NCBI GenBank assembly: GCA_921293015.1
Contig: OV121081.1
Coordinates: 71,131,022 to 71,195,021 of the forward strand
From: Phorcus lineatus
Taxonomy: Eukaryota > Mollusca > Gastropoda > Trochida > Trochidae
Direction: 5' to 3'
DNA length: 64,000 bases
Positions 12,706 to 24,920 of the stretch are shown piece after piece (position 1 is the first letter of the stretch; each line of letters opens with the position of its first letter). The position numbers and the translations under genes are program-made. The notes beneath the pieces are model-generated. The model saw only the letters and a list, made by a program, of their open reading frames with translations, did not search any database and was not told the DNA's origin.

Positions 12706-15700
12706 ACACTGGTGCATACTCATGGTGCAGTTCTTTGGTTAGACAATGCAGTTGCAGGGTTCAAAATTAGCACTAATCCAGTAGCCTGTACCTTGTGGAA
12801 AAGGAGCTGGACTAGTAAAGTGTGATAGCTGGTAGTCAGAAGGACTAGCTTAAATTTTGGAAAATATGGTCAAGGAATTGCATTCGACTATCTGAATTGT
12901 TTGGACTAGAACCTACAGAAAGGCACTAATCCGAATGGGTATTGCATTGACACTGTTAATAAAGATCAAGTTATAACTGGAAGTACAGCTCCAACTACAG
13001 TGTTTCTAAGTGAAACTCCAGCTATCAATCGTTTGAGAAAATGGGGCATGAATAATTCACCTTTCAACAGTTGGTTTTTTCTTCTCTTTACTCACAGGTA
13101 CAAGCTCTACAACAGGTCCACATCTGTTGAAAGTGTGTGGAGTTTGTTTACCGTAGCCTGTTTAACTGTCCCTTAATATTATTTGAAATGAGATTCAAAA
13201 TACATTAAAAACATCTATGAATATTTTTCAGAATAAATGTTGGTGCACGCCCAGGTTCTTGAATGTCTGATTTTCTTAGGATTTTTCATACGATAAAATC
13301 TGGTAATCTCTTTTTGATACATAAGGAAAAATTCTTTTGAAGTCACAGTCTACCACTACTGTTTCTGAGTTCAAAAAATATTCTATGAAGCTTTCTTTTC
13401 ATAAAATCAACCAATTTTTTTATTTCCAAAAATGTTTTGTAGACTGATCACAAGTCTATCTCTTTCTTTGCTCTATAGCCTGAAGCAAGACAGGGGCTCT
13501 ACTCACAACTAAACAGCACATCCAACACTAGAATATGATCTTTGGAAGGAGAATAAGATCTTCTCCACTTCTGTAAACATATTCATAAAAGATAACAAGC
13601 AAATGAGGCTTATTTTTACTCACAGAAATTGGATAACAAGTCTCTTGATGTTGATTTTTTATCAATGCAGAAAACTAACAATTACTCTCACCTTACATCA
13701 TACATCACGCAACAACAATAAAATTTCATAAGATACTTTACAGGCAAGATGTTCAACATGAAAATAACTATTGAAATAAGGAACATTTTACCTCTCGATG
13801 AAAGAAGATAACAATGTTTCTCTATGTATTATACTATTATACTCTTTTGTCAAACATTGTAATAAAATACCTGAATTCATATTACAAGGATTCCTAAATG
13901 TTTTAATTTTCATGCCATGCTATCTGAGTTTCAAATTGTTCCTCCACTTCTGCACTAGAACAAGAAACAGCATACTTCCTTTCCACCAATTATTGATTTG
14001 AAACAATTTGGCATTCAAGCACTGAAATTCATTGCAGTTTTCGACCCTTGACCTTTGAGAACCAGACCTGGCCGTCAGAGCCACACAGGCATTAATTTCA
14101 TTAGCAACTTTTCCTGTAAACTTTGAGTGGAAAATCAGCAGATAATAAAAGCGAAGCGCTCACTACCACCATTAGCCTCCATAATCACAGTCTTTGCAGA
14201 GTTTACGACCTACGAATATTTGTGTTATGGGAAACGGCAATGTTTATTGAGACTGCTATATGCTTTGTAGTGGTCTGTACCTATTTCACTCAAGAAAGAA
14301 ACAGTATGACACATATATTCTGATTAAAATATGCTATCCCTTGACTTGTATTGTTTTTTCTAGAACATCTGCGCAGAAAAGTGATTTCTTTAAATTAAAG
14401 GAAAAACTTATTTGCCAGCATGCAAATTGATTACAAGCCTAACATGTTTTCGAAGTTCAGTACTCTTCTTCAGAGTTATAAGAATAATCTGACTGTTCTG
14501 TTTTTATTAATGTCTAATAATAAAATATAAAAGATGATATCTTTCAAATCAATTTGTTTATCATATTTGAATTACAGTTCCATGAAGACTCCACTTCTAA
14601 CCTTGGATTTGATAACAAATGTATTAAGACTTAAATTTTTCTCATAAAATTTATTGAGAACAACCAATTTTGAATAAAACACTTGATGAAATATCAATGC
14701 TAAAAACTTTTCATGATAGTGATGCTTAAATTACAGTAGAGAAATACACAAAAGAGGATATCTATCAAACAGCCATAAAACATATCTCTTAATGACACAC
14801 TTTTAATATCCAGATCCAAGGCCCAGAGCTCAGAACTGAAGCATTTTGTCTCCCTGTGGGTCCTGTGTTCTCTAATCGCCAGAAAATCTCACCCAGTGAC
14901 ACAAAATTTCCCATCCAATCTTTCTCCCTAGGCTTCATCCCCGTCTATAATTTCATAATCAACACCTATTTAACATTTTCTATTGCTTAATCTAGATAAA
15001 TCCTCTTTTTCACTCAATCCTCATTTTCCTATTACTTTCCTATTAATATAAGCAATTGTCAGTGTCCTTGCCTGACAGAGGCAATTTGTAATTCTGTAAG
15101 CATGACGGAGAAACAGTAGGGTGGGTGGAGCACTGGGAGAAGAAGTGTCAGCATTGAGTTCATCTTATGGAATATGGGTGTCGTCTCATTTCAAATAGCC
15201 CCGGCCACCCATCGAGGAAGAAACAGATAGTATGGCAGCGCTGCTTGGTTATTGGCTGGTTGCAGACAAACAGGTGCTTGGTTTAAACTTATCTACAGGC
15301 TATATGGGATACCTCATGCAATACGACAAACGTGTGTCATCTCCAAACATAGATATACCTTAAATTTGGGAGGCACTCTGTTGGTTAGTGACAGGTTTGT
15401 AGGCTCATATTTTCTAAGCTCTCTTAGATTGTCTTTTGTCGAAGTTTGTTTTTTACATATAACTTACTAAGTGCTCAGAGAGCTTAGAAAACATATATCC
15501 TAGCTTATAAAGTAATATCCTGATTTATTACCCATATGGTTAATTGTAAGAGGTGACATATTGTCAATATGAGCACATGTGCATTTATCACTTTTTGCCT
15601 AGCAATGATTGTTTCAGCGTACGTTACCGTATTTCATCACCTGTGATGTCCCAAAACCATTGTTCATGAAATCACTGTTGCTGGCCGTCGCAAGGGAAGC

Positions 15701-15834
15701 ATTGAATATTTCAATGTGTTCTAGATTGAATAGACTCGGAAATAAAGAAATTAATTCACTCTGAAGTGTGTCATATGACTTTTATAAAACTTGTGCGAAA
15801 TGTGTATAACCCTCGCTCTCGTCTGGTAATAAAA

Positions 15835-16151
15835 GTGAGGTGAGGTGAGTTGGTGTTTAACGCGGCTTTCAAGGTTATTTCACTTATATCGCGGCTGCTA
15901 GTATTAGTGCAGGGAGAAAGCCCGCAACACCATTGTGGATATGAGTTGCGGTGAAACCTGCGAGCATCGACTGGAACTAGCGAACCATGGGTGGTACTGC
16001 GCTGAATTTCAGTGTAGCATTGCACCCAAACCTGACTGCGTGTAGAACAGTTCTCTACTGCAGACAAAGTTGCCGAGCCCCTGGCGGGATTCGAACCACG
16101 GACCTTCTGATCCGAAGCCGAACGCACTAACCACTGCGCTATCCCACCATC
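15835..16151 (-). mobile_element. Complete tRNA-derived SINE with target-site duplications
   Basis: Read on the complement, the head is a tRNA-like sequence with an A box TAGCGCAGTGG (16131-16141) and B box GTTCGAATCCC (16086-16096). The intervening CTTCGGATCAGAAG resembles the anticodon arm of tRNA-Arg(TCG). A roughly 220-bp tRNA-unrelated body follows, and the tail is a short CTCACCTCAC repeat. Both sides carry the same 13-mer TCTGGTAATAAAA (15822-15834 and 16152-16164), a target-site duplication, so both ends are defined and the copy is probably fairly young. It is not a working tRNA gene. A long antisense open frame covering it (15771-16127) is an artefact. Confidence 0.88.
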
Positions 16152-17623
16152 TCTGGTAATAAAAACATTAACACCTGTTTCATAAAGTCAAATGGCACAC
16201 TTTCTCGGGTAATACTTTCTATATATGAAAAATTGATGCAAATGAAGTTGCCACTGAATGTTAGACTTGCATGCAGAGAGATTAACCTGTGCCTGAACTT
16301 TCATAAATTCACCATCGACAAACCATTAAAATCTATTCTGAGACCTGATTCTCTTGCAAGTTTCCGCTGTAATGAAAATAGGTGATTGGACACTAGTACC
16401 TTATATCTACCAGGTATATGAGTATTAACATGCAATGCTCCAATGAGGTCTTCTGTGTAACTAGTATCAGAATCAGATTTGTTGATATCAACATATGACA
16501 CAGAATGAAATCTTTTCAACCCTAATGACATAGCAGCCACATACACAATTCGACCAAACATAAAGGACAGATTTAAATAAAAATCACTGATGGCCATTTC
16601 TGCTGATTCATGTAAAATCATATCAATTTTCAAAGACTTAAGCTGTGAAGTTAATGGCAAAGAATCCCGACTTCTAAAAATTTCTTGTGTGGCTTTCTAA
16701 TTTTGATTGAAAAAACAACCTTGTATCTATATTCTGTATGTATTCTCTTGTATGTTTTTGAAATAAGGCTTTGTGGCACATGTCACGAGATGACATGGAA
16801 GGTGAAATCGATACCTGTCACATTATACCTATGTGATATATAGGTAATTACCTGCCACACACAGCACCACAACCAACCTACACCTCCAGACAGCTTTAGA
16901 TAAATGCCATAATGCTGTGTCATGGTTGTTACTTCCGAGAAATTAAACACAACAGGTGCTTATCATTTATATCTAGTAAGCTGGTAATTATCTGCCATAA
17001 TACAGGATCTGATTTGTTGATCATCATGACAAGTGTTGACGCAAGTAGTAAATATACCATATTGAATTGGGGGTTATTCTACAAACCAACCATGGTGCTA
17101 AACCAATCCTTTAAGTGTTGATAATGTTAGGGCACAGATTGATTTGTAGCATGGAACCTCTTGAGAATAAGGTCTACAAGAAACCATGGCAAGAATTACA
17201 CAATTAAATTTCGGCTTTTGCCTCCCTGGATGTTTTGATTTTTTTTATTGATTTCTGCCAATCAAGCCATAAAGAAGAGAAGGCCACCAAGCAAGTGCAC
17301 ACAGTTCAAGGGGAAGAACACCTCAGGGTAAGTCAGGACACCCGTCAAGTCTTAATGAAGGTTCTTTGACTGGGGGCATGCCAGTTTAATGCAGATGCCA
17401 AACAACTGCTCTAATAACAGGATATTGAGCTTGGTGTTGAGTGCACTGAAGAGGTTAGTAAATAGCTGAGGGTAAGTTTGAGAAAGTGGTCTATGTCACC
17501 AAGTGACCTAGAAAATCCAGGTCGTTTCACTCTTTTAGTACACTCCAGATTGCTTTTGACCCAACTACACAGCCAGTCAGCCAGCCAGGGGCCATCTGGA
17601 AGGCATCTCTGGGGAGCATCACT

Positions 17624-17965
17624 GGCAGGTGATTGTTGGTCAGCTTGGACATGTGGTATACCTAGACACGTCTTATGATAGGGTCATCATCTCTGGGGAA
17701 TTATGGACAGGTGCTTGTGGGTCAGCATGGACATGGACAATGGCTAGACACTGCCTTGGTATTGGGCCATCTCTTGGGAATTTTATCGACAGGTGTTTGT
17801 TGGTCAACATGCACTTTGACTAGACACAACTAGCTGATCAGAAGAATTTCACAGGAATGATGAACATGTGCTTGGGGTCAGCATGGCCATATAAAAAGCC
17901 CAAGTGGATAGAGTCATCAACCCTAAATAGTCATTGATAGGTGCTTTTCGGGGAGCATGGATATG
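17624..17965. repeat. Degenerate ~82-bp tandem repeat
   Basis: A GGACAGGTGCTTGTGGGTCA-like motif recurs near 17624, 17706, 17788, 17862 and 17935 (spacing 82, 82, 74, 73), each followed by AGCATGGACAT-like, TAGACAC-like and TCATCTCTGGGGAA-like segments. Copies are strongly diverged, so the array is old. Confidence 0.7.
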
Positions 17966-18588
17966 AAGCATGGCTTGATGCAGCCCTATGATCAGGTCAT
18001 CTCTCAAGGAAAAAGGATTATGTTAAATGGATTAAGTTGCAGTGTGAGAAGAAAATCTTTGGTCATTTTGTACAGCAAATTGTACAGCAGTTCTAGTTGG
18101 GCAAATTTCAAAGGAAAATTTTGAACTTAGTTAACTTGTCATTACTCTGAGTGCCTAGAGTGCATGTACATAGGAACATGCGTCACAGCTGCTTGTCAAA
18201 TACCAAAGATGTTGAAATAGCATATATGAGTCCACTAGAAACCAATAAAGTCTGATCATTCAGCAGTCAGCATGCCAACATGTGCTCCCTGTCCACCATA
18301 TTACATACACAGGGAAGTTCTACAAGGACATAACATACACCTCATATTGGGATGCACAGAGTGGGGTAACCGCCTTGACATGTGCTTGATAACTCTCTAC
18401 AGGCCAGACATTTCTTGGACACCCAAAGATGTGCAAGAAACTGGTCACAGCAAATCGGTGGGGTAGTCATAACAGACTGGCTAGACATGGGCCCGATAAA
18501 GCCACAGACATAACAATTAATTGTTTCACATTATGTTCTGTAAAGTTAGGTCATACATTACAATGAAGCAGGACAATTGACAGATGAT

Positions 18589-19069
18589 TAGGGGTGACTA
18601 TTGGCCCAATTTGACTATTGCGATAGCGATAGACTATTGCAGTCTACTATTGCAATCGCAATAGACTATTGTGACCCACTATTGCAATTGCAATTGCTAT
18701 TGCGATAGTTTTAGATACAAATAAAAATGTATTTCAGCTGTGATTTCCAAAGATTTCAAGAGGATAATCTGATTAATGAAACAGATTTTAGCAATCGTCC
18801 ACTGTTGCAACCAGGGTTCATAACTCTAAAAGAAAATTTCTCATCTTGAACATTAAGAAATGAAATGAATTCAAATAAACATACTTGAAATATTTGGAAA
18901 AGTCACTAAGAATATAACTAATCCAGAAAAAATAACACTTTCGATAGTATCAATAGTTTACCTTACTATTGATATATCAATAGTGTTTTGAGGCTTCCTA
19001 TCGATAGAGTACTATTGCAAGGATGACTATTGCGATGCATCGATAGTTCGATATATTGTTACACCCCTA
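18589..19069. mobile_element. Non-autonomous hAT-type element (481 bp) with perfect 8-bp TSD
   Basis: Ends TAGGGGTG and CACCCCTA form terminal inverted repeats, flanked by identical 8-mers CAGATGAT (18581-18588 and 19070-19077), the hAT target-duplication size. The right end on the complement reads TAGGGGTGTAACAATATATCG, a form typical of animal hAT ends. Subterminal DNA on both sides is packed with ACTATTGC / GCGATAG-type repeats in both orientations, likely transposase-binding sites. No transposase frame is present. It lies 275 bp from exon 2 of the furin-type gene, inside intron 2. Confidence 0.88.
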
Positions 19070-19343
19070 CAGATGATTACCAATGGTGTATCAATAAAAG
19101 CAGCTGGTGTACTCTCCTTTGAACCTTGGATTCAGTTGAGGATTTGTTTTTACTAAAAATTCATCTGAATCATCTGACCATCCTTTGAAAATATCAAAGC
19201 AACTTTGAATGATAAACTACCAATAAGGCAGAAAAAGAATATTTTCAATTTTGATGAGACAAGTCCAGATAACTGCATGAGTTGAAAGGCAACTGACATC
19301 AAACAAACAGGACATATGTAGAAGAATTGACAAATGTACTTAC

Positions 19344-19442
19344 ATTTGGATCTGATGCTAAATTCCTGTGGTAATATGAGCTGGGGTAAACAGACCTCTT
19401 GGCAACTTTTCTATGTTGAAAATGGTAATAGTCAGGCAATAT
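19344..19442 (-). CDS. Furin-type proprotein convertase, coding exon 2 (propeptide with internal cleavage site)
   Basis: Seen: 33 codons, phase 0 at both ends. The acceptor is a pyrimidine-rich stretch ending in TTTTTCAG at 19443-19450; the donor GTAAGT is at 19338-19343. The peptide begins ILPDYYHFQHRKVAKRSVYP and ends in ASDPN. Known: furin propeptides carry DYYHF, then a basic internal (secondary) site ending in KR followed by S, where a pH-dependent second cut releases the inhibitory propeptide in the trans-Golgi. Here that site is KVAKR/SV. Joined to exon 1 it reads GQ-ILPDYYHF, the spacing seen in furin. The Pro, His, Leu and Pro positions after the KR also match furin better than PCSK5/6. 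Inferred: exon 3 should start with the V-x-W-x-x-QQ segment and primary cleavage site; I looked for it below 19344 and did not find it. A hAT-type MITE ends 275 bp downstream of this exon, in intron 2. Confidence 0.92.
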
Positions 19443-21412
19443 CTGAAAAAGGAAACCAGGACATTACAAATGTGAACTTCAGATATAAAATGAAATGTCA
19501 AATGTCAAATTGTAAAAACAAAATACTATGGAAACTTTGGAAACTGAAGAGTAAAGACTGACTTACACTTCATTAACTAACTTTCTTAAGTAAAGATTGC
19601 TTAGGACTAAGATTGTTTTTTTGTAACATTTTGTCATATGAGTCCCCTAAACTATCTTTGAAAGTTTGATTTTTGTTATAGAATGAAATTATTTATTCTA
19701 ACAGGCAAACGTGTTATTAGTTAAGTCATACATGTTGCTGGCATCATGAAATCAAATCCTAATTTTCAAAGCAATAAACATAGTCATAAACAGTTGAAAA
19801 TATAACATCACTCTGTAAAAGAATATTGATTGAAATACATATTAACAAAAATACATCAATAAAAAAAGAAGAGTGGTCAAAAAAACAAAACTCATAAAGG
19901 TGTTTGTTTAGAACCTGGAATTGACTAGCAGTACATTTGGGCACCATGTGATACAACAAGACTTTGATAACACTTTTTTGTGAGAAATGGAAACATTTTC
20001 CTTGTTGAAACGACAAACGAACATGTGAACAAGCATGTCAATTACTCTACTCTCCACCACAGGGACACGTTTAACAGCAGTCGTACAAGGAATTCTTATC
20101 ATATCCTTGGCTTTTTTAGTGACGGTCTTCTCTTTCACAGCATTTCAATGCTTAAACAGTTTCTCCTATTGTAAAAGCATATTATCTTTCCAAGAAGCAT
20201 GTGCGAATGTTTCTATTTCCTGTAATTACTCTGTGCAACTGGATGTAAAATCACATCCAGACAAGACCCCCTACAGAACACTCCCTGTTTGTCAAGCTTC
20301 AAATCCACAGCACATGTATTTCTTAACAAATTACCTACTCGATTGAAGTCCTTTGACTCTCAGCTTCATTCCTATGGCAATTTACTTGAGTCAATAGTGA
20401 TTATTCTGTTCAAAGTGTAACAATTAAGGTTTTTTGAGATTGTAAAATAATTAATTATTTAAACAAAGAGTTAGGCGGTGAAATAGTACTGAAAGGAACA
20501 TATATGTTAACAAAAATCACTTGTTGTAATTACAGTTGGTTTATTGCACAATTCACAGTGCAATCCATGAGCATCCTTTCAAATGTTTTTATGTTTATTG
20601 GAACTTAGGAATGATCGAACTTATTCTGCTTTAACCACTGTGTACTTGTAATGTGACTGAAGATCATGGAGAATCAAATTAAGTATTAAAATTAAAGTAT
20701 TTAAGTCAGTGAAATTATCAATCTTTCCCAATTTATGTCACGAAAACAAATCTATTAGAATTAACCTTGTAATTAATACACAGATTTCTGTAGATGTAAT
20801 TCATATATGATGTAAAACATATTTGCTATTCTGGTAATTCTTGAATTTGATGAACATCCTATTGTTTAAGAAATAATCTTCCTGACATCCTTTGGTAGGC
20901 ATCTTTATAACATCTCTCCAAGACATTGTCAAGAAAGTCCAATGAATAGTGAATCACAGATATTGGAGCTCATAGGTGCATGTGTATCACAGATTTGGCA
21001 CCGATTTGTAACTGTTATCCTAATTAGCACTATACAACATGCAAGTATCCATCAAGGTAAAAGGTCTAACTCTCCATAAAGCTTAATTCTAATGTACTAT
21101 ATACAGTTTTTGTATATTTGTAGACAACTACTCCAGTATGATACTCCTTAGCTAGTACACACATTCCTATCTTCTTTCTAAAGAGCCCAGTACAGGTTGC
21201 ATCAAACATTTAATCTATATATCTACCTTTTATAAATAATACTCTACTCAGCATTCTCTAAGGCTTTCCATTTTTTTGCAACATGTAATGCGTATATAGA
21301 TAGTCTTAAGTAGCATTCTTATCTGTTTAAACACTCTTTAATTATACAGTGATGTTACCAGTCTAATTCTTCCGATGTGGAACTTGCAACCTGCAATAAT
21401 ATTGAGAACAGT

Positions 21413-21776
21413 TTACCAGTGGCTTACATAATACTCAAGCGCTATCTATTTCATCCTGTGGCTTACATAATACTCAAGTGCTGTCTACTTCATCCTGTGG
21501 CTTACATAATACTCAAGTGCTGTCTACTTCAACCTGAGGCTTACATTATTCTCAAGTGCTGTCTACTTCAACCTGAGGCTTACACTATTCTCAAGTGCTG
21601 TCTACTTCAACCTGAGGCTTACACTATTCTCAAGTGCTGTCTACTTCAACCTGAGGCTTACACTATTCTCAAGTGCTGTCTACTTCAACCTGAGGCTTAC
21701 ATTATTCTCAAGTGCTGTCTATTTCAACCTGTGGCTTACATTATTTTCAAGTGCTGTCTATTTCAGCCTGTGGCGG
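21413..21776. repeat. 39-bp minisatellite (about 9.3 copies)
   Basis: Unit GGCTTACATTATTCTCAAGT plus GCTGTCTACTTCAACCTGA. Central copies are nearly identical; copies at both edges diverge (ATAATACTC on the left, TTATTTTC on the right). Because 39 is a multiple of 3 and the unit lacks a stop in one frame, a 152-codon frame runs through it, giving a 13-residue repeat (CCLLQPEAYIILK). There is no support for translation. Confidence 0.95.
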
Positions 21777-24612
21777 ATCCTAGCATATTTTTCTGTTACT
21801 TTTGCTACTCAGAATGGTTCAAAGTAAACATATAAACTTTGAGGTGGTATTGATAGCAAGGATTTTGAACACAAGTGTGCCCTCCTTCATTCAAACACTT
21901 TTTCCCTAGCGTCTGTAACTCCACACCATAAAACCCCATCCTCAATACCCTATCCATAACAATTTGATAGAGTGAGAAAGAAAGCCTCAGTATCTAATTC
22001 CTATTTACAGCAAGGCGATCAGAACATAAAACCAGGATCCCTCTCTCATCCATTTCAGTCCAAGTCGTATTTGCACCTGCTCAAACAGATTATAACTAGT
22101 GAGGGCAAAAATCTACTATGAACAACACGCACAGAGCACAGGTAATATGGGCTGGCTGGTTGTCTATCCTCCCAAGGGATCACAATAGGTGTAGGGCTGT
22201 TTACGTAGCCTATCTAACATGATAATCTCGGGCCTCTGATTGTGTGGCCCTTGTGCGAAGCAGGGGAATGTCAATATCGGGGGAGATTTGCTGTTCTCCT
22301 TTCCTTGAATGCAGGAGACACTTCGTATATATTCTGACACCTCTTTTACAAGTTCAATGGAACATATTTCACCTTGACTGTGGTGAACATATTTTCTCCC
22401 AAGATAAAGTGCATATTGATCCCAATTATGAGTTAAAATTTCAACCTTTTTTTTACCATGATTTTTACGTTCAATTCCCACTCAAAATGAGGAAGTTTCT
22501 GGATTTGCTAAAATAATAAAGAGGCTTGCTTTTGCTGTTATTTAATAGGGGCTGCACCACAGAGTTTATTCACTTTACCTTTCTGCTCTAATTTATTTAG
22601 TGTATAGTGCCTATATATCTGCCTGTCAAATATTCTCTGTGTCCTTTCATTCAAAACTTCACAAGCACATCACATATTCATCTTTCCATTTTTTTAAATT
22701 TTGATATTCACTACTTTCAATAAATGTTACAATATGAGAAAATGATGGAATGTTTGCATTTCGGATACAATCGACTGAGTAAACATCCATTAAAACGATA
22801 TGAATTCTCCAACCTGAGTAAAGTGTTCTTGATAAAAGGGTTTAACCGCGAATGAATGTGTCAATATGGTTGCTTCTTCCCAGTAACTGAATCTTGTAAT
22901 CTCAAAAGAAAATAAAAATTCTTCAAAAAATAGACCTTTCAGATTCAAAAGAAAGTATTTGATTTTAAGTAGAAAGCGCTTAACATAACAAGAGCTGTCA
23001 AAAGCTCAACTTATGAGAACCTCTTCTGAATCTGTGAAAAAACGTAACATTATTTTTTAGAGAATAAAAAAAATTCCCAAATGATATTTTAAATGACTTT
23101 CAAACTGTCTTAAGATGGAAATATACCAGGACAGATAAATGAATATTTCAAGATTGTCAACATATTCTTTCTAAGAGAACAATGTTTTCCAAAACCATCT
23201 CAGAATACTTTACACTAGCTGATTAAGGTAGAGTCTTTGATGCATGGCAAAGAGGATTAAACGAGTGTAAAACAGATCAGGGATATGATTAATTATCAAC
23301 CGGGGAATACAAATGTTAACTGCAAAATTATACACATGGCTGGATGCTCAACACGTGGTTGGGAAGGGAATAATGCATGGTATATCCCGGGAGATTACCA
23401 ACAGGGTACCCATGATCAGAGCTCACTGATGCTACAGCATGCCATTTGCATTCAAAACTCCTTGCAGGATAAGGGAGCTATTGATTCCTACTACCCTGTC
23501 AGGAGCTCCCATTACTTGGATCTCTTCAGAATGGTTCTGTTTATAGTGGAATAATTAGCTTCAACAATATAACAGTTGTTCTTTTCCTTGATTGTTGGAT
23601 GGGTATTCATCGAAATGGTATACATTCTTTACTGTTGATTAATGGTGAATATAGTTAATTTGAAGAATCTGAATGAAAAAGTTATAAAAAACAAGAATGC
23701 TATTTAAAACTTACATCAAGATAATTACTTTTGGATAGTTATGGTTTTATCTGAATGTCGTTTGAGAGATTTTTTTTATCAATGTATGCACAATATTAGA
23801 ATGAGTAACAGTAGCACCGTGTAACACATTTGTTAAAAGTTGTACAGGAAATACTACAATTATCAAAGGGAAAATTGAGCATTGATCGCATGATGAATGT
23901 TGGCTACCCTGGGACATCCCCTAGGTAAGAGGTTAATAAATTTCCTTGAGCTAAAGAAAAAATCTTAGTACATATCTAGCTAAAGAAAATATCTTAATAG
24001 ATATGTAGCTTAAAGCACAAATGTTTTAATATCCTCGCAATGGCTAATCTCTGCACCCTGACATCAACACATGCTCTCCAGTAATCCTCTCCGCATGATC
24101 TATCTGCACCAGCAGCGATGCACATTTGCAATACCGCAAACTTTTGACGTAGACATTAGTAATTATTTTATTTTTGGATTTGCCCCAGGTACAACACAAG
24201 CATCTCGCATGCTGTGACTTAATTTACAACGAATGAGATTTTCTAGAATGATGATAAAAATCTTTAGGATTATCAGGCTTTCCTAAAATGAAATAAATCT
24301 GTTTCGGGTACAGCTGTTGGGTAATGCATCAGGACATTGACTGGTTAATGTCACTATGTGAAGTTTTCCTGGTTATAGCTTTGATATTGTCTTCAAAATC
24401 TGTTGTGTGCTTTTCAGAAAATGATTCAATATGGTAGGAAAACAGCAATATGATAAAAGTTTATACATACTGTCAAATGTAAAACTATGATACTTTAGAT
24501 TTTTGAAGTTGAAAGCTAAATTATCACACTAGAATTAACCAAAAATATGTATCTAGCTATTGAAATAAATACACATCCGAACGATTTGTTAACAAAAAAT
24601 ACCACTTTTAGC

Positions 24613-24920
24613 AGATGTCAAATAAAATGGTTTTAAACATGAACATGTTGTGTGGACATCACTTCTTATCAACACTGTTAAACGAAGGGTCAATAAAGAG
24701 TCAAGAGAAGAACAATGTGTATTTGATTTGTCAGCCTCAAGGAATATGTATCACTTATTAAGAGATGTGAAATAAAAAGGTACATTAATGTGTTGTGTTA
24801 CCTGTTATCAAGAAACTGACAACAAAGAGTCCATAAAGTATCACAAAGAAGAAACAATATGTGTTTGACATGTAGGATAACAAGAGAGTTGCTTTTATCA
24901 GAGTAGGTAGATAAAACAGT
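24613..24920. repeat. Degenerate ~150-bp tandem duplication
   Basis: AGATGTCAAATAAAATGG (24613) and AGATGTGAAATAAAAAGG (24763) start two diverged copies sharing TGTTGTG, TTATCAA, AACAA-TGTGT-TTTGA and AAAGAGTC-like segments. A third partial start is near 24899. Confidence 0.55.

Larger units (their letters stand above)
1..19343 (-). other. Intron 2 of the furin-type gene, 5' part (continues off the left edge)
   Basis: Starts at donor GTAAGT after exon 2. I searched the complement for the expected next exon (V-x-W-x-x-QQ, a basic cleavage site, then QQWYL) and for catalytic-domain signatures such as DDGIE and HGTRCAG, and found none, so the intron probably exceeds 19.3 kb. Beyond the repeats and mobile elements listed separately, the stretches 1-1130, 1880-4790, 5720-10730, 10810-12490, 12720-15830, 16170-17620 and 17970-18580 show only AT-rich unique sequence with short chance frames. 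Confidence 0.7.

Noticed and set aside
15771..16127. 118-codon minus frame
   Set aside because: It runs through the tRNA-derived SINE at 15835-16151 in the SINE's own orientation; tRNA-like and body sequence, not a gene.
16086..16151. tRNA-Arg gene on the minus strand
   Set aside because: The cloverleaf cannot be completed (no matching acceptor stem) and the sequence continues into a SINE body flanked by a target duplication.
16301..16660. 119-codon minus frame with an ordinary-looking amino-acid composition
   Set aside because: No recognisable domain, no splice or promoter context, and about one or two frames of this length are expected by chance in 64 kb of this composition. A translated search could still change this.
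18196..18300. Minus-strand peptide containing QHLWYL, checked as a possible next furin exon (QQWYL)
   Set aside because: Surrounding residues do not match the family, there is no basic cleavage site before it and no acceptor/donor in the right phase.
19908..20346. Overlapping plus and minus frames (76-103 codons) near exon 2
   Set aside because: Located in intron 1 in the expected orientation for an alternative exon, but the peptide has no furin-family features and no convincing splice-site pair.
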